DNA of 64,000 bases from Porogramme epimiltina (lineage: Eukaryota; Basidiomycota; Agaricomycetes; Polyporales; Polyporaceae): NCBI GenBank assembly GCA_900155495.1, contig FTLJ01000487.1, positions 1 through 64,000 of the forward strand. The letters are read 5' to 3'. Below, piece by piece: positions 1 to 12,300 of the stretch. The notes below the pieces were generated by a model. The model had not been told where the DNA came from and searched no databases. It worked only from the letters and a program-made list of their open reading frames with translations. Made by a program: the position numbers and the translations under genes. How positions within the stretch are numbered: the stretch's first letter is position 1; each line of letters begins with the position of its first letter.

Positions 1-1208
1 CCGCCACGGCGAGCGTCGCGGGCCGCGCGTGCGCCGCGCCTCGGTCCCGAGCCGTGCGCGGCGCGGCGCGGGCGTGTGGCGGCAGGCGCGCGCCGCCCCC
101 GGAGCACGCAGCAGATTGGGCTGCATCCACGGGCGATCGACGATCGTATCGCGCCCGACACGCCTGACAGCGAGCAGGGAGCTCGTCGGGCGGCGCGGGG
201 AGAAAGCGAAGGGGCCGAGGTGTGCCCCGGCCCGGCGGCTGCGGGTGCCACGGTGAGCACGGAGAGGATTTGAATGGGAGGGATCGTCGCTCGCGGCGGG
301 TAGAGCGTGCAGGGAGCGGCGGGCGACAGGCGTTGTGCGCCGCAACGTGGCGTCGCTCGGGTCTCCCCCCTGCCTCTCCCGCGTGATCTCTGAGCGGCGC
401 GAGATCTCGTCCACGCTCTGCGCTCCCGCGCCGCCACCGAGAAGCTCGCTCGTCTGTTGATCATTCTGGACCCGGCCGCGTCTGATTTTCTTTTCTTTGC
501 CTTCGAGCGCGATGGCGGCCAGCGTGGGTGTGACTGGGTCGACGTTCGGCCGCATTGACGTCGTGCGAGGGTATCAAACGTTAGTCTTCCGTCTGCTGAC
601 CCCAACGTCTGTTCCCCGTCGATGGTCTGGGCGAAAAAAAGCAGTGAGCGCTCGGGCCTCGCAGCGGCACGTTGGATCGGACGGGAAGGCCTGCCCGTGC
701 GTAGCCGCTGGACGCACAGAGATCCTTGTGTCGTCATCAACTTCGGTATCGTGAGGTCATCGAGGATATTCCTCTCGGAATGCACTGGTAGCACGAGGGG
801 AGAGAGAAGCCGTTGGGGACTTCGGAGGGTCCAAACGAGCGTGAAAGGGCTCAACTAGATATCGAACGGGCGTGAGGAGCAGCCCTACTGCGCGGCCCCC
901 GAGCACCCGTGCTCAAGCGGAGGAGACGAGTCGCACGGACGTCGCCACGAATAAACCACCCACGGTACGCGGCCACGTGCACGGGAGCGGACGCGGATGG
1001 GAGTGGGAGCGCGGCAGTGCGCGCCCCACGCACGTAATCGTGCACGCCCGCTTCTTGTTCTTCGTAATGAAAGACGCGACGAAGGTTCGGCGAGCCGCGA
1101 TACGCGGCCCACCACGCCGCCCCCGCGCGCGGAAAGAGGCCAAGAGAATCGGTGATATCCATGACGACCCGCACAGCAGAAGGTACAATACAACAACAAG
1201 CGCGACTA
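1..1208. other. left-edge region without a supported gene
   Basis: GC-rich sequence downstream of the CWC15 gene. Open frames on both strands are present but none shows a recognisable domain or a chain of splice sites that keeps a frame. A short frame starting with ATG at 511 and followed by a gtatca donor-like site was considered but not accepted. Confidence 0.5.
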
Positions 1209-2408
1209 CTACTGGACGCGGCGTCAGCACACGGCGTCCCGAGCTCACGCGAAGGCGGGGGCGCACCTTGATAAACTTGGACATGAACTTCCTGCGGGAG
1301 AGGAAACGAGGAAACGGGGGTGAGCGCGCCGTCCAGGGTCGCACGCATACACAGCAGCAAAGCAAGGAAGAGCGCTCACTTGTGGAACTCGGTGCGCAGC
1401 AGGTCGTTCACGAACTGCGGCTCCTTGTCCTTGTCCCGGCTGCTCATCGCCTGGTTTTTGAAGATCAGATCTGCGCAGAGAGCACCGCATCAGCGCCCGC
1501 TTCAACCACCAGGCCCCGCCTGACCACCGCCCAACTCCCAGGCCCAGGCTCACACCCCGACCGCACCCACGGCACCGAAATGAGGCGCGAAGCACTCGGC
1601 CCAAGCAGGGAGAGGGAGGGGGGGGGTAGGAAGCCCCCCAAAACAAACGAAGACGCACCATCGTCCCACCGCCGCTTGACAGCAAACGAGCCGGGCACGG
1701 TCGTGTTCACGCCGTTCGGCGTCTGGCCCAGCGCGGCGGCGAGGTTGAGCAGCGGGTTCGCGCTCGCGACCTCGGCCTCGCGCTCCGCGGCGCTCTGCGC
1801 GGACGCCGCGCGCTCCTGCCGCTCCTTCTCCTCCGCGCGCTCCCGCTTGATGCGCTCCAGCTCGCGCAGCAGCTCCGCCGTGTCGTCCTCCTCGTCCTCA
1901 TCCTCGTCTTCGTCGTCCTCGTCATCTTCGTCGTCGTCACCACCCTTCTTCTTCTCTCCACCAGCTCCGTCCTCGTCGTCGTCATCATCGTCGTCGTCCT
2001 TGTCAAGCTCAAGCGCCTCCTGGAGGAGCTTCCGCCGCTTGTTCGACTCCTCATCCTGCCCCTCCCCTCCCGCCGTCACCGCTGCCACCCCTGGTGCAGG
2101 GGCCTCGACGGCCAGTGGAGGCTTCCCCTCCGCCTTGCGCTTGCGGTCGCGCGCAGCGGCCTCCGCCGCGAGGAGCTCCGCGCGCAGGTCGCGCTTCGCC
2201 ACCTCTGCCGTGGACGTCTGCCCCGGCTGTCTGCATTCCCGTAAAAATACGGCATGGGTCCATGTATGCGCGTGAAGTAGAAGAAAGAGACGCACCGGAA
2301 CTTGAGCTTCGTGTGCGCGGCCATGTCGCGCACGGAGAACTGGCGCGAGCCGCCCTTGACGTCCTTGGCCTGCGCCGGGTCCCATGTCGGCCTGTGCGCC
2401 GTGGACAT
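1209..2408 (-). CDS. CWC15: pre-mRNA-splicing factor CWC15 (Cwf15/AD002 family)
   Basis: Component of the Prp19/NTC-associated spliceosome, acting in the nucleus. I read five exons on the minus strand: 2408-2296, 2230-1659, 1470-1380, 1291-1267 and 1211-1209, giving 267 residues in one continuous frame. Family signatures are the N-terminus MSTAHRPTWDPAQAK, the SRQFSVRDMAAHTKLKFR segment, a long acidic Asp/Glu run (roughly residues 110-140) followed by a basic coiled-coil-like stretch, then KRRWDDDLIFKNQ and a C-terminus FVNDLLRTEFHKKFMSKFIK, which match human and fission yeast CWC15 in order. All introns have gt-ag ends. The last intron (1212-1266) lies directly before the stop, so the final exon is only the TAG codon. 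The acidic run is encoded by a low-complexity tcctcg-type repeat at about 1880-2000. Identification is near certain; the last splice is the least certain part. Confidence 0.95.
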
Positions 2409-3097
2409 TTTGCGTGTATGCTCTTCAAGTAGAAATAGAAATTGGTGGTAAGAGGGAGGCCGAGAAGAACGGAGGGGGGCAGCACGGGGAACGCAGAGAG
2501 GCGTGAAGGAGCGTCGACGGTGCCACAGCGGACGAGACCAACGACGTGCGCGTCTGCGCCATGTGCGCTCCACGTGGCACTCCGGCCCGTGCCGTGCCGC
2601 CCGCTCCCCAACACCAGCGGCTGCGGCTCGCGTGCGAGTTCGTTGTTGCCTCCTCCCACCGTCACGCCGGGCACACCCTCCAGAGCTTCGACACGTTCTG
2701 CTCTCCGTCATCGGAACAGCGCTCCTCGTGCCCTTACTTCACTCCCCCCTTCTCTCGTCGCACCGCCCTCTCGTCATCCCCGTGCGTGGTGGCCCGCCCT
2801 TGTACTCCACGCGAGCTTCTCCTCTTCCATCCCTCGGTGCGCTTCGCCTCGCGAGAGAGCCTGCTGGGTATCCTGAAAGGCGTGCGCTACAAAAGCTGCC
2901 CACGGCCCGCGACTGCAACTGCACGCGCGCCCACTCGCGTTCTGGCCCTCTGCGCGCCAGCCTCGACGCCCCCTCCCGAGGCGTGGGGCCGCATCTGCAC
3001 GCGCGACCGGTCCTTGCGCCGGCGACGGAGGGCGCGGGGCGAGTGCGGGCGCGGACGCACCGCCCCGCCTCGGCCGTCGCCCGGTGGGCCAGAGGGC

Positions 3098-3345
3098 TCC
3101 GCCAATCGACGGTTCTCCCCGTCCCATCGTAGGAAGATAAAAAGAAAAGAAGAGCTTACTCAATTATGCACCTAAGCACGACCGGGTGCAAGCCCTCTCA
3201 AGCCGTCGTTTGGTAGGCGAGATGGCTTCGCCTATCGACGCCCCCCCCTCCCATCCAAGGACGATAAAAAAGAAAAGAAGAGCCTACTCAATTGCGCTCC
3301 TAAGCTCGACCGGGTACAGCCCCCTCCCACCTCAAGCCCAAGTGC
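3098..3345. repeat. tandem direct duplication, two units of about 125-130 bp
   Basis: Two adjacent units align by eye: about 3098-3222 and 3226-3345. Each starts with an atcgacg segment, then tcccatc, then a gataaaaagaaaagaagagc-like A-rich core, then tactcaatt and cctaagc-cgaccgggt. The units differ by scattered substitutions, so the duplication is not recent. The A-rich core stands out in the surrounding GC-rich sequence. No coding potential is seen. Confidence 0.75.
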
Positions 3346-5199
3346 GACCCCATCGGAAATAACAGCCCAGTCCGCGGACGCGCGGCGCGGGTTCGCTCCC
3401 TCGCCATCTGGGGCTCGGGATTCGGGGTTTGGAGCTCGCGGCGCGAAGGCACCACCGCCCCACGCCGGCCCCCGCCCCACTCGCCACCTTCGCGCCATCC
3501 CAGCCCGACCCAACCGCGCGCGCGCGCCCCGCCGGCCCCTCGGACGCGCGGCGCGGCGCGGCGCACACAAGGTGCGCCTTTTGCGGGGGCGAAAGAGCGC
3601 GGTGCGCGTGCGCGATGCATACGTACGTACGCGCACGCGCGCCGCCCCTTCCGACGTACGTACACGCGGCTCCGCCTTGCGGGCGCACGACACCGGGTGG
3701 CGCGCGCGGCCCCCCGTGCGCGCGCTCGCGGGCACCCGCGGTGGCGGCGGCGGCGTGTCGAGCAGCGTCGTTAGTGAGCACCACGCACCGAGTGCGGCGC
3801 CCTAAAGTAGCGGCGGAAGCGCCGCTCGGCCGCCAGGCACGCCGCGGGGCATATGAAGGGCACACACACGTACGGCCCACGGGCGTGCCTGGCGTCCCAC
3901 GGAACCTCGCGCGTCGCCGTCGACGGTTTAGCTCGCCCTTGTCCTCGCCTTCGCCCCGCGCCGCGTGCGGTGCGGTGTGGGCAGGCCACGCGCGCACGCA
4001 GAAGGGGGGGGCGCCATGGAGACGCGAATCGCGAATCGCAGGCCGCGGGGCGCGCCCATCGACACCCGCTGAACGGACCTGGCGAGCCCCGGGTGCGCGT
4101 CGCGCAACTGCAGGCGGACGCCGAGCAGGGGGGCGGGGTGGAGAGGAAGGAAGGTGGAATGGGGGGGGGCGAGGGGCCGGGGCTTCTCGCCTCGGCAGAG
4201 CGCCGACGGCTTCTGCCTGGGCGAGAGAACGCAGAAGGGCACCGGTGCGGGCGCACGGGGGGGTTCGCGACGCGCGGGTGGGGATCATCCGCCCTGGGCC
4301 CGTGATTTGGCTCTCTGTATCTGTGATATGTCACGCTCGCTCTCTTCGAACTAAAAGCTTCGCCGCGGGGCGGTGGACGTGCGTGCGCACGTCCCGCGTC
4401 GGGGCTGCGGGCGCGCGCCCATCCATCTTCTATCCTCTGCGCTTCGCAAACGGCGACCACGACAAGGACGATGATGAACAAGAAGGAAGGACGCGAACGC
4501 GCTGCGCGAAAGATGGCACTTCTGGGGCGGCTCCGACGGGCTGCTGTAGCTGCTGCAGCGGCACTCGTCGCACCGCGGCAGGTGGCAGCCCCAGGCCTCG
4601 GAGGGGGTGGTGCGGGCAGATAGATACGCGCGGATTGTGCGTACGTTCCTGCGCGCGCGTGATGCGCCGTCCTTACAGCACGCCCACGCCCTCCGCTCCG
4701 CCGCGCGTCAGGCGCCCCCTCACCAGACCCCGCGTCCGCGCGCTCAGCGCGCCCGCCGCGTCATGGGACGCGCAGCGGCGGTGGGGCGCGCCGCTTCTGC
4801 CCGTCCTGTCTGCTTGCCCGCTGCAGCGGGCCCGCCGCGGTCGTGCCCGCGGTGCGCTAATTCCGTCCTCGCGCGGGCGACGCCCCTCCGCCCGGCCGGC
4901 GCCTCGCGCTTCCCAAGACCAAGAGTCGAGCTTCGAGCTTCTGGAGCTGTGGACTGAATCAGCCCGGCCGCCCGCGAGCGCCCCGTGCGCGTGGTGCCCC
5001 AGGCCTGCGCTCCGCCGCCCTGGCCACGGGCGAGAGAGATAAGTTGGCACTGGCGGCGCGCGAGGGCGCCAGCGACGCCGTCCGCATGTCTGGGCCACGG
5101 ATTTAGGACATAGCGCGCGCCGCAGGACGCCCGCGCCGGCTTCTTCTCGAACGACGGGGCTGGCGAACGCAGCACCGCCGCGCACTAGTCCGCAACCGA

Positions 5200-5315
5200 G
5201 ACCAAAACCAAAAACCGAAACCGAAACCGAAATGAGGCTAGCGGCCCCGCCGCACGCTTGCAGGCACGCACGCAGGCCGCAAGCACGCATGTACGTATGT
5301 ACGTATGTACGTACG
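5200..5315. repeat. simple repeats: aaaccg array and gtac/gtat microsatellite
   Basis: An array of accaaa and aaccga hexamers at about 5200-5231 is followed 55 bp later by alternating gtacgtat units (5288-5315). A related cccaaa/tccaaa array follows at 5693-5730. They look like slippage products, not telomere repeats. Confidence 0.7.
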
Positions 5316-8300
5316 TGCCGCGCCGCGCAGCGGGCAGCCTCGACGACGATCCGCCCGAAATCTCCGGCCTGCACGCACACGCGCGCACGCACGCAGCGGC
5401 ACGCGCCCGCAGGCGTGCTCGCCCGCGTGCGCGGGCCCCTGGTGTGGAACGCGCGGGCGCCCGCGTATATGAAGGGGCGGCGCGGGCGCGTCCGCCGCGG
5501 CCAGGAGTAGCGCACTCGGACACTGGGACGCTGGGCCACTGAGGCCGGGTTCCATCGATCGCGTCCGCCCCCCGTCGTGGCCAGGTACCCCCACGCCCCG
5601 CCTCGGCCCTCGACGCCCTTCCCTCCCCCCCTTCCACGCTCCACGTTCCCCCATCCCTGCCACGCCACGCCACGTCGCCGTCGGACGCAAACCCAGATCC
5701 AAACCCAAACCCAAATCCAAACCCAAACGCACGCCCGAAGACAACCCCGCGTCCAAAGGCGACTGCCCCGACGCAGCCAGGAACTACTTGCGAACGAGGA
5801 CGAGGGCATATTGATAGCGCGAGGCCGATCGCGCGTCCGCTCGGCAACTCTCCCAGCCCCCGGGGTTCCTCCCCCCTTCTCCCACCGCCCGCGCCCCTTG
5901 CAGCCTGCCCCATTCTCATTCTCCCGCGGGCGCCCACGTCTCCCCAGTTCTCCTCGGCTCCCCGCCCCCACCCCCCCTTGCTTCCCCCTTCTTCCCCCAC
6001 ACCGTCATCAATATCAGCACAACACAATCAGCATCACCAATCACCACGAGCACGAGCAGCCGCCAGTCAGCAGCCACTCGCGAGGAGGGGGGGGGCTTCG
6101 CGCCCACCGCCCCCGGAGATGCGCGCGGGGACACCGCGGAGGGCCCCACCCCCCTTCGGTGCGGTGCCCCTGGACGGACGCGCCTCCTCGATACTCGATA
6201 TTCAATCCCATCCCATTCAATTCATTCACTCGCTCCGAAGGCGCGTTCATTCGCGCTGGCGCGGGCGTCGGTCGCCCTCGCTACCGTCGCGACTCGCGGC
6301 GCGGGGCGAGGGCGCGCGAGGACAACGCGCTCTTGACCTCCGTTCGGCCGCTCCCTTTGTCTCCCTGCGTTGCTGCCCGCCTCGCCATCATCCGTCATCG
6401 GCCTCTCGTCGTCGTGCTGTGCACAACGTGGAAGCCGGCGGCGCGTAGGGCAGCGCACAGCCCCGCGTGCCAGCCCACCGGCGGGCAGCGCGCGCGAGGC
6501 CCGCACACGCACCCGAGGGGCGGCCGGGTCCGAGCTGTGGGGGTGCACGCTGCGGCCCGCAGGGGGCTTAAAAATGCGGCGCCGCGGGAGAGGGAGGGAG
6601 CGCGCGCGCGCTCGTCGTCACTGGTGGCTCGCGGCTTCTCCTCGCCGCTCGCTCTTTTGGCTTTTTCGCTTTTTCGCGTTTTCGCGCTTTCTGGTTTCTG
6701 CGCTCTCGCGGCGGGTGCTGCACCGGCGCTGCGCCCCCCGCTCCCGCGCGCGCGTGCGCGACTGCTCCCGCCCCCGAGGCGCGTCGACGCCTCTCCGCCC
6801 CCGCGTGGCCCGCACGCACGCCTCGCGCGTCCATCCTCGCCTCGCACATCGCACATCGCCTCGCGCTTCCCTCCTTCCCCTCCTCGCGCGCACCCGCTGG
6901 CCACACGGACGGACATACCGCCCCGCACGCCCCCGGCCGGGGGCGGCAGGGCGGGACAGCACCCGCGCGCGGCGCCGCGGTGGCGGCGCGTGCTTCCGTG
7001 TCGTTCCCCGCCCGAGGCTGGCCTGCCTGGTCCGTTTCGGCAGGCGCGTCTGCGCTTCAGTGCATGCCTCGTGCTACCGGCCGTCCTCCCCTCCTCCCCT
7101 GGGTAGGGCTTCGCTCGGCCTCGCGTCCTCGTCAAATCTGCCCACCGGCGACGCGCACCCGGGAACGCCCATCATGTTCCAAGCCCCCCCGGTTCCACGC
7201 TCTGCGCTCCACGCTCCACGCTTCCCCCAGTGCTGCGCGGGTTCCGCGTCCAGAAACCAAACGAAATACCAGAAAGCGCACCCGGCGGATGCCCCCCCTC
7301 GCCTCCTTGCCGTGCCACACCCGCGCGCCCGCGCGCCCGCGCGCCTTGTGCGCTTCCCACAGATCCCGCGATAACGAGCCTCGCGCGTGCGTGAGAAGCC
7401 CGCTCGTGCACCCGCGCGCCCCGCCCTGCGCGACGGCTCACAAGCCCGCGCCCCGCCGAAATAATACGAGCGTCCGTCTTCTGGACGGCGAGGAACGACC
7501 AGGAAGAACCAGGCTTCGCTCTCCCGAGCGTGCACCGGGCGGGCGGGCTAGGGGCTCCAAGCCACGGACGCACGGACGGGCGGATGCAGCGAGCCCCCTC
7601 GCGAGGCGGGCAATGGAAGCGCGCGGCGCGCGCGTGCGCCCGATCCTTCCTCTCGATGCTCTCGATCCTCGATCCTCGTCTTTGCATGCTCGGACGCTCG
7701 AACGCTCGGACATGGACGCTCGGACGCACGGGCGCGGGTCACGACGTCCGGCGGGGAGCTGGCGCAATCGCGCGATCTGCCTTTCTTTCGCCCGCGCACC
7801 GTGCGTATGTCACGCCCTCGCACCCGGCCGGGCGAACGGGCGAACGTGCAGGAGAGAGGCGCCAGCCGCGCTCCCGCGGCTCGCCCCGCGCCGCGCGACA
7901 GCCGACGGCGGGTGGGCCCCCAGGGACGGTTGTGGCAGCGCTTCGCGCCGCGAACCGCGAGCCACGCCCTGCAGGTGCGCGATTGCGATTCCGCCCGGGA
8001 GAGTGGAGTGGATGGGAGGAGGGGGGGAGGGGAAGCGCGCGTTCGCACGCCACGACGGCGATCGATGTGGCGGCCTGGGCCGCTGACGTACGCGGCGGAC
8101 GCGCATTGGCGCCGGCACCTGCGTGCTCTCCCTCCCTCCCTTCCCCTGGAGCTGCTGCAGCGCCGCCGTGCTCTGCCCTGCCCTGCCAGGCCCGGTCCTC
8201 TCGCTCACCTTCTGTGCGATTGCCCGGCTTCTACGTGTGCGTGCGGGAGACGCCGCCGCGGGCCCCGGCCTGACCGTGCGCCGCGTTTGCCCCGAGAGAT

Positions 8301-9200
8301 AGCCTTTGTGCGCTGCTCCCCATGATCTCTCGCTGTGGGCCTGGCCCGCACTATGTGTTCTGCGGCGGGAGCGGGGGGCGAGCAGGGGTGACGGACGGGT
8401 GCTAGCAGCGGCGTGACGCGGGGAGGCGGCCCCGATTGGGCGACGGGCGGGGCGCGATCCTGGGCACGATCCTGGGCTCTGCGGCGTGCGTGCTTCTCGT
8501 CGGCCGCCCGCTTCGTTCTCCCATCCCGCGGCGCGGATTGGCGGGGGTGGGGGGCGTGCGTGCAGCGGGGCGAGCAGGGGCGGGCATCGACCTCGACGCT
8601 GGGGAGCTTGGACGCGAGCGCGGTGGGGGGCAGCACAGCTTCGGCGACGCGTTCTGTGACGGATAATTGAGGAGCCCCCGACTTTCGGTCGCGCGAGCCG
8701 CGAGGTGCCGTACGCGCGCGTCGATGCCATCCCCCGCCCAGATCTGCGCGCAGATTCAGCGGGGTGGGCGTGCGTGCGTGCGTACGCGCCGCCCGTCCGA
8801 GTCCGAGCAGCGCCCCCGTCCCGGGCTCTTCGCCCCCCCCCCCCTCTTCTCCTCCTCGCGAGCCGGGCGGACGCGACGCCCTAAAGCGTCCGCCGCGGGG
8901 GCCCGGCCGCCCGCGGTGCACGGCGAACGGCGCACGCAGAACACGCCACCGCACCAGCCCGCACGCGCCCACGCGAACACGATCTCTCGCACGCGCCCAC
9001 GCACACACACACGCTCCCCCGGTGCGCGTCCGGGCGTTGCCGCGAACCTCCCCTTGATCCCGACCGCCACTGTCCTAGTGCGCGCACCGCCGCGTCCCCC
9101 CACCAGGGCCAGTGTTACCTCCATGCGCTGCGCTAACACACCTCCTTTAACAGGAACCTGGGCTCTGAGAACGGCTTACCTTAGAATCCTAGGCCAAAAC

Positions 9201-9210
9201 ATATAAAAGA
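9201..9210 (+). promoter_or_regulatory. TATA box of the PLP-enzyme gene
   Basis: An atataaaaga element lies about 150 bp before the start codon at 9354. The 5' leader between them is C-rich, as is common in fungal leaders. Confidence 0.6.
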
Positions 9211-9353
9211 CCGCCCCTCGACGGCCCCCTCACGCTCGCTCAGGCTCAGGCTACACTGCACATTCGTCTCGCGCTCTCTCTCGCTCGCCGCCTCCGCCGC
9301 CACCTCTTGCCGCACCACCGACCCGGACCTTGTTCCCGGCCCCACCTGCCAAC

Positions 9354-12300
9354 ATGGGCAACTCCCACTCTCGCTCTCAGCCCCCGTCCCACACCCAGAC
9401 CCACGCCCACGCCCACGCGCCCCCGGCCCTGCTTCTCGACGTCTCCGGCCGCGGCCCCCCTGCCACTGTGCCTCAGCTCTCTTCGCCTGCCTTCGCCCCC
9501 TGGCCAGCACTTCTTGCCTCTCAGCCTCGTTCTCGCCCGCCGCCTCGCCTGTCTCCGCCTCCGCCTGCCCCGCTCGTGACGCCCGCCCCGGCCGTCCTCC
9601 GCAAGCGCTCGTGGGGCTCCCTCCTCACCCTCGGCTGCGCGTCCCCCGGCGCCTGTGCCGACGAGCCGGACGCCGCGTCCCTCCATAGCTACCGCGAATA
9701 CCCCGTCTACCCCGTCTACCCCCTCCGCCCGGGCTCCGTCAGCGACAGCGGAAGCAGCACCACCGGCCTCTACACCAGCAGCAGCGGCGCGAGCAGCAGC
9801 GACCGCTCCTCATCGCACTCCCGCCTCCAGGAGAAGCGCGGGCGCAGCCGCTCGCCCTCGCCCGCGCCCGCGCCCTTGCCCGCTCCGGCGCTGTACGCGC
9901 TCGCGCGCGACGCGGGGCTCGACGGCGCGGCGGACGACGAGGCGGCGGCGTACCGCGCGTTCCTGAAGGAGCACCCGCAGTACAAGCAGACGTGGCTGCT
10001 CGACGCGCTGCGGCAGTCCGAGTTCGCGGCGCGTCTCGGCGCGGAGACGTACGTGGACTACATGGGCGGCGCGCAGTACCCGGACTCGCTCGTCGCCGCG
10101 CACGCCGCGTTCCTCCGCCAGAGCGTGCTCGGGAACACGCATTCCGTGAACAACACGTGAGTCTCCGCCGGCTTCCTTCCTTTGACGTGGTTTTTTTGCA
10201 CCTTGAGTTTGATTGGGAGACGGCCGGCCTCGCCGTTTGGGGCCCGGCGGACGCGCCGTTGGACGGACCAGGAGGGGGGGGAACGGGGAAGGAGCGAGGG
10301 ATGCGATGAGCTGGCTCGGCACCGAGTTCCGCACCCACGCGCGTTCTCAGCCACGCGCCGCCGTCCTTTGCCAGGGCTTCTCGCCCCTCCCGCCTTCCCG
10401 CGGGCCCGCCTTCCCCGCGCCCTTCCGTTTTCGCCCCCCCCCGTTCTCTTTTCTTGTCTTCTCCTTTCCTTTGCTTTCTCTCTTCTTCTCGTGCGCACGG
10501 CGCGCTGCCTTGCGCTTGCTATTCCGGGCGCGGCCCAGGGCGTGATGCCGAAGCTAGACAGGCAGACGCTGACGAGCTTCCTCGCTCCCCTCGTCCTTCC
10601 CCCCATCCTTCTCCCTCCACCCGTCCTGGCGCCTTCCTCGCCCTTGCTCCCGCCTCCCGCCCGCCCTCTTCCGCCCTCCCGTCTCGCACCCCTCCGCCCA
10701 CACACAGCTCGCGCCTCTCCGCCGCACACGCCGCCGCGGCCCGGCGCGCGGTGCTCGACTTCTTCCGCGCGCCCGCGGGGTACACCGTCGTCTTCACCGC
10801 AAACGCGACCGCCGCGCTCAAGCTCGTCGGCGAGGCGTTCCCCTTCGCGCAGGGCGGCGCGTACGTGCTCCCCGCAGACGCGCACAACAGCGTGCACGGC
10901 GTGCGCCGCTTCGCCGCCCGCGCCGGCGCGAGGGTGTGCTACGTCCCCGCGCCGCCGCAGGGGGGCGTCGATCTCGAGGAGGCCGAGGTGAGTTGTTCTC
11001 CCTCTTTCTTCTTCCTTGATTCCTTGAGAGCTCTTGCTCTCCCTTCGCCCTCCCGCCGTTTATGCTTTGGCTTTTGCCGCATCGCGGCGCGGATCGCTGG
11101 CCCCTTCTGCTCCCGGGCCCGCGCGCGCGTTATTCCTCGCGCGGATCCGCTCCCGGCCCCGCCAGGGGCGCGAGCGAGGCAGCAGTGTGCGCATTAATTA
11201 TAAAGTTACGTCGCCCTCGGTACCCCGACAGACGCTGACGCCCGTTTTTCCCCTCCCCCTCACCTTCCCCTTCCTCTTCCTCCGCTTTCCTCCCCGCCTC
11301 TTCCACTCGTGCAGAAAATCCTCGTGGAGAACGCCCCGCGCCCAGGTGGCGCGCCCGCGCTCTTCGCCCTCACGGGACAATCGAACATCTCGAACTCGAA
11401 AACCCCGCTCGCCCTCGCCGCACGCGCCCGTGCGCTCGGGTACGCGACGCTGCTCGACGCGGCGGCGCTCGCGCCGACGTCCGCGGTGGACCTCAGTGCT
11501 ACGGGCGTGGACGCGATGGCGGTGAGCTTTTACAAGATGTTCGGGTGGCCGACGGGCGTCGGCGCGCTCGTCGTGCGCGAGGCGTTTTTGGAGCGCTTGG
11601 GGCGCCCGTGGTTCGCGGGCGGCACGGTCGATGTCGTGCAGGCGCCCGGGGAGGTCGTGACGATGGCCGGGGAGGCGTATGAGCGGTTCGAGGTGAGTTT
11701 ATCCTTCTCCTGCTGTTATTGCTGCGCTTGTTTGGGATTTGTGAGCTTGGCGGTGTGGGGCGGGCTAGTGCGTGCTCTAGCATGGGAGTGCTCTGTCCGC
11801 GGGCGTCGCGGTCTTGCGGGGCGCCCTCGCGCCACCGGGCTAAGCTGCATGGAGCTCCCTGCACGCACGCGCGGACGGCGCGGACGCATGGAAGCCCGCC
11901 CGCGAGCACGATCACGATTCCCCACATGGCAGCATAGGACGAGCGTGAGCGAGAGCGCGCGCGCTGACCCGCACCCTTTTGCACCCGCGCAGGACGGCAC
12001 GATCAACTACCTGAACCTGCCCGCGATCACGGAGGGCCTCCGGTTCCTCGGCGCGTGCCTGCCGTTCCTCCCCGTGCGCCTCTCCGCGCTCACGCTGCAC
12101 CTCGTCGGCGCGCTCGAGGCGCTCCGCCACGACTGTGCGCCGGACGCGCCCGTCGTGCGCGTGCTCTCGCGCCGCCCGTCGCGCGCCGCGCGCGTGCTTG
12201 GCGAGCAGGCCGACGCCGGCTCTGTCGTCGCGCTCCTCTTCCTCGACGTGCGTCCCTCCCTTCTTCTCTTTCCCTCCGTCCCCATACTGACCGAAGCGCA

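Larger units (their letters stand above)
2409..9353. other. GC-rich, repeat-bearing block with no supported gene
   Basis: Almost 7 kb of strongly GC- and CpG-rich DNA. Many long frames overlap on all six frames, as expected when stop codons are rare, and their translations are Arg/Ala/Pro-rich with no domain. Simple repeats sit inside: a gtac-type microsatellite (5288-5315 and shorter at 3617-3663), an aaaccg repeat (5200-5231) and a cccaaa/tccaaa repeat (5693-5730). A tandem duplication lies at 3098-3345. A Cys-rich minus-strand stretch near 4490-4620 is the only segment that looked mildly protein-like. The TATA box of the next gene closes the block. Confidence 0.6.

Noticed and set aside
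872..2275. Long plus-strand frame (467 codons) rich in Ser and Arg
   Set aside because: It is the antisense of CWC15; its Ser run is the complement of the acidic Asp/Glu repeat.
4490..4620. Cys-rich minus-strand segment (GCHLPRCDECRCSSYSS)
   Set aside because: No flanking exon could be joined and the spacing fits no zinc-finger family I know.
5200..5231. Telomere-like repeat
   Set aside because: The units are aaccga and accaaa, not the ttaggg-type repeat of basidiomycete telomeres, and the array is short and internal.
3429..7374. Several overlapping frames of 300-540 codons in the GC-rich block
   Set aside because: Translations are Arg/Ala/Pro-rich, open in several frames at once and without motifs, as expected where stop codons are rare.
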